This document shows positions 23,201 through 35,200 of a stretch of 64,000 nt of DNA, piece after piece. The position numbers were made by a program, and so were the translations under genes. Each line of letters starts with the position of its first letter. Within the stretch, counting starts at the first letter, position 1. Under the pieces are notes generated by a model. The model had not been told where the DNA came from. It ran no database searches and saw nothing but the letters and a program-made list of their open reading frames with translations. The DNA is from Liolophura sinensis (lineage: Eukaryota > Mollusca > Polyplacophora > Chitonida > Chitonidae): NCBI RefSeq assembly GCF_032854445.1, contig NC_088304.1, forward strand, positions 19,231,704 through 19,295,703. The letters run 5' to 3'.

Positions 23201-26200
23201 TGCTAGGGGGCCTTAGCCATGGTGCCAGGGAGTATCAGCCAGGGTGCCAGGGAGCATCAGCCATGGTTCCAGGGAGCATCAGCTATGGTGCCAGGAGGCA
23301 GCCATGGTGCCAGGGGGCAGCCATGGTGCCAGGGGGCCTTAGCCATGGTGCCAGGGGGCCTTAGCCATGGTGCCAGGGGGCCTTAGCCATGGTGCCAGGG
23401 GGCCTTAGCCATGGTGCTAGGGGGCCTTAGCCATGGTGCCAGGGGGCCTTAGCCATGGTGCCAGGGGGCCTTAGCCATGGTGCTAGGGGGCCTTAGCCAT
23501 GGTGCCAGGGAGCATCAGTCAGGGTGCCAGGGAGCCTTAGCCATGGTGCTAGGGGGCCTTAGCCAGGGTGCTAGGAAGCATTAGCCATGGTGCCAGGGAG
23601 CATCAGCCATGGTGCCAGGAGGCAGCCATGGTGCCAGGGGGCATTAGCCATGGTGCTATGGGGCATTAGCCATGGTGCCAGGGAGCATCAGCCATGGTGC
23701 CAGGAGGCAGCCAGGGTGCTAGGGGGCCTTAGCCATGGTGCTAGGGGGCATTAGCCATGGTTCTAGGGGGCATGCAATTTGCTACTATTCATGCATTCAC
23801 ACAACCAGTTTACACAATAAAACCCTAACTGAAATAAATTAACAAGTGACAGTAGTCCACCACTTACAAATGACCATTTGCTAAATATCACACTGTCGTC
23901 ACTGCTTGGGTTTTACTCTCTATGCTGTCAATCTTAAATTAAAACTTGGCCGAACCACCAAAAGCTAAATTTGAACCTGTGACCCACTGGTCAGGGGCAG
24001 ATTAGCCACAAGGAAAACAACACTTTAGTGAAATGAACCAGCACCTGCTTGTGTCCAAAGATAACCTTTAATGTTTTGCTTGCATACTATTCTTCTATCC
24101 TTCTATCTACTGGCTTTTCTGTAATACCAGTAAATACTCACCAACAAACTCCCATCATGGCTGTTGAGATTGGCAGCTAGAGTTATCCCACCTGGATAGT
24201 GCTCACCTAAAACACACAAAGCACAGTAAAATGTCATTAAAATTGTGCAAAATACACATATATTGAACTGTGTCCAATAACTGACAACAACTTTTGCTTT
24301 TTTGGAAAATATTATCTCGTACACACCAAAAAAAAAAAACCATGAAAAAGATTTTATTTTTTGTGATTTTCAGAACATCAAATACAAACAGAACCCTGGA
24401 CATGAATGTTATGAATGTTCAGGAATCATGACTGATAATATTGGACAAAGTCATTTGAAACAAAACAAGTAACTCAATCATTTAAGTTACTTGTAAAATT
24501 GATACCATTAGAATAAAATAGTCCAATTTTTTTTTTAAATTACAAGAAAATAAAACTAAATTTCTTGAACAGTTTTGTCTGATCTGCTTGAGGAGAACTT
24601 TGTATAATGAGCTTTCTTATCCTATTAGACTGACTCATGAGTTTGAGGTCGCATGTTGTCGTTGTTTTTGCTTTGACAGTTGCATGAAAAAAAGATCGCA
24701 TAGACTTAGTCTGTGCGGCTAGTCTTTTGTGGGTGGACTGACACTTCCTCCTCAGCTGACCTGAACTAGGCATGCTGTTGGCAATGGTCTAACCTTCAGG
24801 TTTAATTGTTGTGAAAACTTGTCAGTTGCAAATGTTTCCAATTTTATAGTCACTCTTATTTGGAGGGGAGAAAAGTCTTCCTGCAATCTGAAGCGTTGTT
24901 TAGTTAATATGATACCCCAAGCCGATGAAACTACATGTATGTACACAATTATTATTTTATTATTTGGCTGAAAAGGACAGCAAATGAAATAAAATGTTTT
25001 TTGTTTTTTCTTTGAAGCAGGGTGCGCAGACTTCACAGAGGTATGGCGGACCTCCTACTAGGCATGGCGCTGCGACACGCGATAAACTGCTAACAAGGGG
25101 TGTGTACTGCAAGGCCATACCTGTCTTCTGGCAGTCAGCTCTGAGTCCCTGTTGTACAGATAGCGTGTTGTTATAGATCTGAGCCAGTTCCTTCAGGGTG
25201 GAGCGTTCAGACTCCTCCAGAATGCCTGTAACATCAAGTGAACAGTTTTATACACACTGTACAACATCAAATGAACCGTTTATACATTTTGTACAACATT
25301 CTAGTGAGCTGTTGGCAAACACTAAACAACATAAAGGGAACAGTTTGTACACACTGTACAACATCAAGATACAGTTAGTACTCACCAACAGCACCAGCCT
25401 TGGTGTAGGGCCACGCCACTACACGGTGACCTCCCCTCAACTCCACGGTGAGGGTCAAAGGTCGTTTACGTATGAAGTCAGAGAGTGCTTTTACTTCAGG
25501 CTCAGGACGACCACTTCTGTTTACAGAATGACCTGTGAATTTATGTAAAATGACATTCAGCATGTATACATTTCATTTCATCAAATTTATGAATGGCAAC
25601 ACTGTTGTGTAAAATATAGATGAAGACATTCTGAAAATCATTATGCAGGGCCACTATAGATACACAGTTACCATAGTTACCAATCAATGTACAGACTTAT
25701 CCTAATTATTTTCATTTTTAGCAAAGAATCACATTTCTCTCCCACTTTTTTGGAACTGTACAGATATAATATGTTGTCCATCATATATAGAATAATCATG
25801 TGAAATATATTCCTGCTATAATTAAAATGTGTATTGGCTAGGCCAGGTGTCTCAAAAAATAGAATAATTGGAGCATTCCGGCTGTGCTTCAATACTAAAA
25901 TCTACATGACATGTAGGTGCCTGGAAATTTATAAATTTATTTCACTTTTTAAATTAAAACACATTTCCATAGACCAATTACATGACAATCACATCACTTA
26001 TAAATTATAAGCTGGCTCCATTTTAGATTCATTCCTTTGACTGGAGACTGAACAGTTGGTGAGCTTACTTTCAAAATTAGTGTCCAGATCCACCAGGTTA
26101 CTGTTCAGTTCTCCCTCTTTAGCGTCACATTGTTCATTAGTCGCCATGGCAACCCCATCAGGATTAAGCACAGGAAGTATAAGGATCCTGACAGACTTCA

Positions 26201-29200
26201 ACATCTGAAAGATGACATTTAAATCAGGTGTGTCAATCCCTTGTAAAACAAGTGACAATCCTTGTAAAATTTATTTATTTATTGATTGGTGTTTTATGCC
26301 ATACTCAGGAATATTGCAGTCACACGACGGCAGCCAGCATTATGGTGGGAGGAAAGCGGCTCACCCAAGGCCAATCCTTATAACAGGCAGTGTGAAAAGC
26401 TATGTGGAGCTGAATTGAAGCATGTGGTCACCACTGGTTGCTGGCTTGCACAGCACTTTGGTTGCTGGCTTGCACAGCACTTTGGTTGCTGGCTTGCACA
26501 GCACTTTGGTGGCTGGCTTGCACAGCACTTTGGTTGCTGGCTTGCACAGCTCTTTGGTTGCTGGCATGCACAGCACTTTGGTTGCTGGCTTGCACACCAC
26601 TTTAGCCACTCAGCGAGTAAGGGCAATTTGGCTTATAAAACCTATAGCAAAACATTACCAATCAAACAGTTTCTTTTTTTTTTTTCATCACTTCTGTCCA
26701 TAAGTAATAAAAGTTAAGAATAAAGGCCCTAAAACTTCACTGCATGTCCGCATCAGTCTGTGCACTTGGCATACCTTAACAGGTAAAGCTATATATCCCC
26801 GAAGGTTTGCTTACACAACACATGTTCTGAACTGGTTTGAGCCTTCTGAATAATAGCCAGTCAAAGCCCACAACAGAAGAACAGGGGACATAATTTTGTT
26901 GAAAACAACCATAACAGCCCAAAACTCCAACTTGACCTGTATTTGGCAATTTGGTCTATATATTTTATTATTTATCTGATTGGTGTTTTACACAACCTTG
27001 TCATACTGAAATCATGTACCAAGTTTCTGCTGTGATACAATGTACCATTATTTATTTATCTGATTGGTGTTTTACACAGCCTTGTCATACTGAAATCTTG
27101 TACCAAGTTTTTGCTGTGATACAATGTACCATTATTTATTTATCTGATTGGTGTTTTACACAGCCTTGTCATACTGAAATCTTGTACCAAGTTTTTGCTG
27201 TGATACAATGTACCATTATTTATTTATCTGACTGGTGTTTTACACAGCCTTGTCATACTGAAATCTTGTACCAAGTTTTTGCTGTGATACAATGTACCAT
27301 TATTTATTTATCTGATTGGTGTTTTACACAGCCTTGTCATACTGAAATCATGTACCAAGTTTTTGCTGTGATACAATGTACCATTATTTATTTATCTAAT
27401 TGGTGTTTTACACAACTTTGTCATACTGAAATCATGTACCAAGTTTCTGCTGTGATACAATGTACCATTATTTATTTATCTGATTGGTGTTTTACACAGC
27501 CTTGTCATACTGAAATCTTGTACCAAGTTTTTGCTGTGATACAATGTACCATTATTTATTTATCTGATTGGTGTTTTACACAACCTTGTCATACTGAAAT
27601 CTTGTACCAAGTTTTTGCTGTGATACAATGTACCATTATTTATCTATCTGATTGGTGTTTTACACAGCCTTGTCATACTGAAATCTTGTACCAAGTTTTT
27701 GCTGTGATACAATGTACCATTATTTATTTATCTGACTGGTGTTTTACACAGCCTTGTCATACTGAAATCATGTACCAAGTTTTTGCTGTGATACAATGTA
27801 CCATTATTTATTTATCTGATTGGTGTTTTACACAGCCTTGTCATACTGAAATCATGTACCAAGTTTTTGCTGTGATAAAATGTACCATTATTTATTTATC
27901 TGATTGGTGTTTTACACAACCTTGTCATACTGAAATCATGTACCAAGTTTTTGCTGTGATACAGTATACATATACTGTGTCTTCTTGTGGCAGGGTGAGT
28001 CCATGCCCCTAAAGTGCTGCAGTCACTAAAGCATCATGCCAAAGACACCAGACGTAACACCCCTCCTAGTCACGTTATACTGACAATGGGCCAACTAATC
28101 ATGTTTCCTTGTTCTAACCTCTCACTGCTGAGCTATAAGCGGGGCAGCAGCAAGTACCATTTTTAAAGTCTTTGAAGTCTTTAAAGACCCAGAAAACAGT
28201 TATGACATATGGATGAGATACTAGACTACACACACTTAACTTTTCTAATGGTCTTATGAGACTTAAAATCCTCAGTTAAAAGGACAACAATACAATACAT
28301 CAAATACAGTGTCCTCACCTCTGACGTCTTATAGTCATCTTTGTTTTCACACAAGTGCTTCAAGAACTCAATCAACAGCTCTTTGCCGATGCCTTCATTA
28401 CCATGGATACTAGCCACAAAGAGAATCTCTGGTTTGGGCTTCTGATCAGCTAACTTCACATCATCACTGACCTCAACTACATAGAGTTTCTTCCCTTGGG
28501 CAGACTCTCCAATGCTGAAGGTAAAATTGTTCCTCATTAAGACTTTTCAAAAGAAAATGTCCTTTCACTTCCGATTCTAAATACTTGATCTCTGGTTTGA
28601 TCGAGTTTGATTTCTAACCTAACCGGCATGAATGAATGGATGAATGAATGAATGAATGAGTGCAACTTTACTGTAAGAGCCAGTAACTCTGTCAAAGTGT
28701 ACAATTTCTCTAGCAATACATATCTGAGCCAAATATTATACAATTGCACTTCTAAAATATGAAGACATCAATGATACATCACAATAAACATCAGCTGTTA
28801 TCATTAAAATTTGTGGTAATTATGCTGATTTGAGGGTGATTTTGTTGAACATTTTTAATTTTTACGACTACAAAATCCACGCTGAAGCTGTTCAACAGAA
28901 GTCCCTAGCCACATTTCTGCCAAACTTCCACCATGATGAACATCTTATAATATTTCTCATGTTTACCTGATCAGTTTAGCTACAGAGCTGTGTTTCTGCG
29001 TGACGTCTTTGAGCAATGTCTCCACCTGCCCGTAACTGTGGTAGGACAGATTAGAAACTTCCTGCTGTAGCTTAGCCATGATCTTTGACCTTCCACCTTT
29101 CCGCACTTCACCTCTGAGGGTCATGCTCTCATAACCTGGACCAAACACAGAAATTTGAAAATTATTAACACCAGTTTATGTCAGCTTCATGAAAGCAATG

Positions 29201-32200
29201 TACATACATTTTTCCTTCTTTTTTCCTCCTCAGAAGTAAATATCACAAGGATTTTGTGAATTTTTAAAATTCCCTATCAAATGAGACTGACCTAAACTTT
29301 TGCCCATATTTTACATGCTCTTGAAACATCAAGGGGGCATAATCAGACATCATGAGTTACTCCCCCTGAGTCCACCTGGCCAAGGTGTTGATGTGAACAT
29401 GCCTAAATGTGAGTCTTTGTTGCCAGTGTAGATCGCCGTTTCTATTCACGTTCTGTTTACAGATGAGGTAAAACACTGGGATTCATGGAAGAAAATCAAT
29501 TAGCCTGTACTTTCAGTGCTGACACTGAAAGTTTTTGAAGTATGTGTTTAGAGCATTTATTCTACCATTCATTCTGGAAAATTGGAAGATCTCAACTTTC
29601 ATTTTACATTCACAAATTTGCTAATTTTTCAATGACTCCTGTGATTCAAGGGAGTGTGTTTGATGTAACAGTCAATGATACTCTGACTGACGCACAAGAT
29701 ACCTACATGAGATTGATGGACAGTTGATTAATGCATACTAAAGAATTTTCACTGAATCTATGAACTCTCCGAACAAGGCTGGGTTTCAGCCCAAATCTCA
29801 TGTGCCTAAGAATCATGACATTGGAAAAAAAGGGGGATTCTGCAATATTCCCTGCCCAAAGCTGGGACTGAACCCATACCTTGTGTGCCCCTAGGTTAAT
29901 AGGAGTCATGCATCTTACTCATTGAGCTACATCCAATTCCTTGAAAAACAGGGGACAACTTGAAGAGTTTCATATGAACAGGTACTGTATCATACACACT
30001 CACCTGGGGCACTGATCGTTATCATGTGGCTACCCTCCCTCAGTAGCTTGTAGAAGTGACCTGACTCCGACACAGGTATGGTGTTCTGACGACCCTCAAT
30101 TCTCACCTGTAGACCGCTGATTGGTTTACCTGACTGATCAGTCACCTGGCCCATCACACCTACAAAGAGACACAGGTACATACAAACTGATTCACTCATT
30201 CACAGATTAATTAATAGCTCAGAATGGATGAGGATATAATGTATATGAAAACTAACTTGAAGTCTCATTAGAAAATGAAAAAAAAACACACAGTAATAAA
30301 GACAAATCTGAACTTGAATTCCATGAATTCTCTTTGAGAAATAGGGATAACTTAAACAGAAAGTCACACAATTAAAGTTAACATGTGGCCTTTCGCAAAG
30401 AAAGTTTTCACTCACACTTAAACTGTTTTTTTAAATATTTTACACTTTATATTTTTTTTTTAAAATTTCCCCGAAAGACCCATAAAAATAGCACAGGTAC
30501 TTGGGTAATGAATGATTGTAATCTTAGCTTCAACCAGCACCCCACAGCCACTCCAATTTACTAATTGTCTCACGATGGTAGGACATAGTCAAGCACCCAT
30601 TGTCACTCTGCCCAATGTCATACTAACGATATATATCGTTAAAACATTAACATCCTAATCAATGAATATCAAACCAGCTTAACACATCCCGACATTGATA
30701 TATCTCGATCTCACCTTGCTTTGTTAGCTTCAGCACATCCATGAAGGGTTTTAGATTCTGTTTCCATAGCGACGGGAGATCATTCTGCACAGGAGCCTTA
30801 CAGCAGCTTATGTGAGCGGTGACCTTCATGGGAAGGTAAATGTCAAGGTTATTTACCTACTGTAAATCTTCAACCTATTCAACCACTGAAGCACTTTCTC
30901 TCCATGGAATTTATACATACAATTATTATGAAAATGATGTAGGCTAAAATGATTTGTTTGTGTCACAAAGGATGCAAGATTCATAAAACTGTGCAGTTTA
31001 TTTCTCTACACCCCAGTGTTCTCTCAGAAGGTTTCAAAATATTATTTATTGTGCTGGTTGAAAAGGTTGAAGAATAGGGTATACATGTATCAAAGGTTTT
31101 TCTTATGGATTAACCTAGCTTTTATCTGGTACCACAATACTTTTTTTTTTTGTAGGGAGGCCATGTCCTTTTGGTTTGCATACATTGCCATTATACACAA
31201 CTTGAACTTTAATTATTAAAACAGGGTTCCCACATGTTAAAGAAGATTATTTCCAAGGGCTCTAAAGAACCTAGTATGTTATGCTTTCCAGAAATGTCAA
31301 TCAGGTTTTGGACAGTGAATAGATCAATAACTTCATATCTAGTTGGTGATATTTTGTTATCAAATATGTTGCTTTTTTGTTTCTAAATAATAACTTTGTA
31401 GCAAGTTGCTGACATTTCCTTATTAAATACAATGCTTTATTTTGTTTCAAAACGATAATGGAGGATACAAAATCATATGGAAAGAACAAGTAGGCCCTAC
31501 CATGTATTGCCATCAGAAACAGACACTTTGACAACAACAAAAAGAAGGCTGCTTTTCTATTGGTTGATATTCCAGAGCCAAACACTTTAGTTCTGACTTT
31601 TTAAGTTTTAAAATCTCTCAACAAAATTCTAGTACTTTACAGGATTTCATGGATGAGTGGAAAACCTGTTAATAGTGAGACTGTGAAATCAGTATTTACT
31701 GAATGTGTTGGAAATGGGTAAAGTTCTTTATCTGACAAAGCCACTTACCATCATAGACTGGTAGGTATCATAAACATAGTCCTGGAAAGAAGGCCCCTTG
31801 TGGTGGAAATCTGCACCATGGATTATCCCCCTTTTAACAGCTGCTTCACACTGATCTTCAGCGTGGAGAGGAGAATGGTCCTTTATGAAAGCACCACCCA
31901 ACATCATGAATTCCTCATCATCCTCAGTCTGTGATGTTGACTTCCCAGTTATAGGACTCTTTCTAAACTCATCTAAAGGCAGCCTGGAATTTATGAAAAA
32001 TGGTAGTGATTTCTTTCTTCAAGAAACTTCTGGAAACTCTGTAGGTTCCTCTCATCCTGGACATCATGATATTCCCTGATTCACTGAGGGTATCTTATTT
32101 ATCACCTGATGACAAGACAAAGTACTTTCTCAACTCCAAGCATAGTTGATCTATATTTGGGCTACATATAGACGAGATATCCACGTAGGTCAACTGTGAG

Positions 32201-35200
32201 TTCAATAATCAGAGTTACTTTTTTTTTCTATTTCAAGTGATCTGTAGAAGCACTAAATTCCAGGTAGGACGTGACCTCTAACCTTATGACTCGTTAACAA
32301 AAAAGGGTATTATTAATACATGTGAGTTCAATAATCAGAGTTACTTCTTTTCTATTTTAGGTAAAACTAATGTTTGGAATCACTGAATTGCAGGTAGGAC
32401 GTGACCTCTAACCTTATGACTAATTAACAAAAAAGGGTATTATTGATATATGTGAGTTCAATAATCAGAGTTACTTCTTTTCTATTTTAAGTAAAACTGA
32501 TGTGTGCAATCACTAAATTCCAGGTAGGACGTGACCTCTAACCTTATGACTCGTTAACAAAATAGGGTATTATTGATATATGTGAGTTCAATAATCAGAG
32601 TTACTTCTTTTCTATTTTAAGTAAAACTGATGTGTGCAATCACTAAATTCCAGGTAGGACATGACCTCTAACCTTATGACTCGTTAACAAAAAAGGGTAT
32701 TATTGATATATGTGAGTTCAATAATCAGAGTTACTTCTTTTCTATTTTAAGTAAAACTGATGTGTAGAATCACTAAATTCCAGGTAGGACGTGACCTCTA
32801 ACCTTATGACTCGCTAACAAAAAAGGGTATTATTGATATATGTGAGTTCAATAATCAGAGTTACTTCTTTTCTATTTTAAGTAAACCTGATGTGTGGAAT
32901 CACTAAATTCCAGGTAGGACATGACCTCTAACCTTATGACTCGTTAACAAAAAAGGGTATTATTGATATATGTGAGTTCAATAATCAGAGTTACTTCTTT
33001 TCTATTTTAAGTAAACCTGATGTGTGGAATCACTAAATTCCAGGTAGGACATGACCTCTAACCTTATGACTCGTTAACAAAAAAGGGTATTATTGATATA
33101 TGTGAGTTCAATAATCAGAGTTATTTCTTTTCTATTTTAAGTAAAACTGATGTGTGCAATCACTGAATTCCAGGTAGGACGTGACCTCTAACCTTATGAC
33201 TCATTAACAAAAAAGGGTATTATTGATATATGTGAGTTCAATAATCAGAGTTACTTCTTTTCTATTTTAAGTAAAACTGATGTGTGCAATCACTGAATTC
33301 CAGGTAGGACGTGACCTCTAACCTTATGACTCGTTAACAAAAAAGGGTATTATTGATATATGTGAGTTCAATAATCAGTTATTTCTTTTCTATTTTAAGT
33401 AAAACTGATGTGTGCAATCACTGAATTCCAGGTAGGACGTGACCTCTAACCTTATGACTCGTTAACAAAAAAGGGTATTATTGATATATGTGAGTTCAAT
33501 AATCAGAGTTATTTCTTTTCTATTTTAAGTAAACCTGATGTGTGGAATCACTAAATTCCAGGTAGGACGTGACCTCTAACCTTATGACTCGTTAACAAAA
33601 AAGGGTATTATTGATATATGTGAGTTCAATAATCAGAGTTACTTCTTTTCTATTTTAAGTAAAACTAATGTTTGGAATCACTGAATTCCAGGTAGGATGT
33701 GACCTCTAACCTTATGACTCGTTAACAAAAAAGGGTATTATTGATATATGTGAGTTCAATAATCAGAGTTACTTCTTTTTTATTTTAAGTAAACCTGATG
33801 TGTGGAATCACTAAATTCCAGGTAGGACATGACCTCTAACCTTATGACTAATTAACAAAAAAGGGTATTACTGATATATGTGAGTTCAATAATCAGAGTT
33901 ACTTTTTTTCTATTTTAAGTAAAACTGATGTGTAGAATCACTGAATTGCAGGTAGGACGTGACCTCTAACCTTATGACTCGTTAACAAAAAAGGGTATTA
34001 TTGATATATGTGAGTTCAATAATCAGAGTTACTTCTTTTCTATTTTAAGTAAAACTGATGTGTAGAATCACTGAATTGCAGGTAGGACGTGACCTCTAAC
34101 CTTATGACTCATGAACAAAAAAGGGTATTATTGATATATGTGAGTTCAATAATCAGAGTTACTTCTTTTCTATTTTAAGTAAAACTGATGTGTAGAATCA
34201 CTGAATTGCAGGTAGGACGTGACCTCTAACCTTATGACTCGTTAACAAAAAAGGGTATTATTGGTATAATATTATTACACAAACTTTAATATCTGAACTC
34301 ATAAATGAAACTTCACCAGCCACTTTGATTAAATTACCCGTAAAAAAACAAGACATTATATTCATCAAAAACATTTTCAAATAGCATATAAAACACTTTT
34401 CAAGCTATACATCATATTCTTTTCTGTATCAGCACCACTCCCAGCTGATTATGGTCATCATGACCTGAGAAAATCTTGTTATATTCTAGTAATGTCTCAC
34501 CTGACATATAGACCACCAGATTCTATACTGATGGCAAGATTGAACTTGTGCTTCTCAAACTGTGTGGTCAAAGTCTGTAGGACAAAGTCCTAGGAAAGAC
34601 AGGAAAGAAAAGATATGTGAATTTGTACAGAAGTGTGTAAAACCAGAAGATTTGTTGAGCGTGGGGACTCTCCTTTCACTTCACCCTGTTTCCTCACCTG
34701 ATCAACATGGTACAATTGGAACATTCTGGAATAGATACAGTGTTAAATCACTCTCCAATGAAACAAGTAAGTGAAATTGTGCATATGAACCGAAAACATG
34801 TTGATGGTTCAACCAGTGGTTTGTTCAACTACAATATACGACATTGTTACAGGGTAAGATAAATAAGAATGAAATACCCCAATTCCTCAACCTTTTCGCA
34901 TATGAAAGAGCAACTTTCAGTGCAATTTATGCACATTTGTGATTTTATTCTGGCGACAAAACTACATTGGTTGGATTGGCCAGTTTCAGGGCTTCACAAA
35001 AAGTATTTTTTTATCTGCCAACACAGAAGGAGGCCTTCATAATACGCCTGAATAAACACCTTGCGAACATGCAAAAAGGTTGAAGAATTACAGTAACATA
35101 GACTCAGCAAGGCTTCCAGCATTCTGTTATACTATCTTTTGCTTGTCACCTAGAACTGCTACATTTGTTTGTGAATATGCCATACACCTGCCAATTCCAA

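Noticed and set aside
26951-28012. 353-codon open frame on the plus strand
   Set aside because: It is twelve 84-bp repeats read in one frame; the translation repeats every 28 residues and lies inside a CPD intron.
28319-28514. CP unit 4 as a separate carboxypeptidase gene
   Set aside because: Exons on both sides join in phase to it, and it lacks its own signal peptide and catalytic residues.
32195-34268. Possible CRISPR array
   Set aside because: The units are contiguous 130-bp direct repeats without unique spacers, in an animal gene intron.
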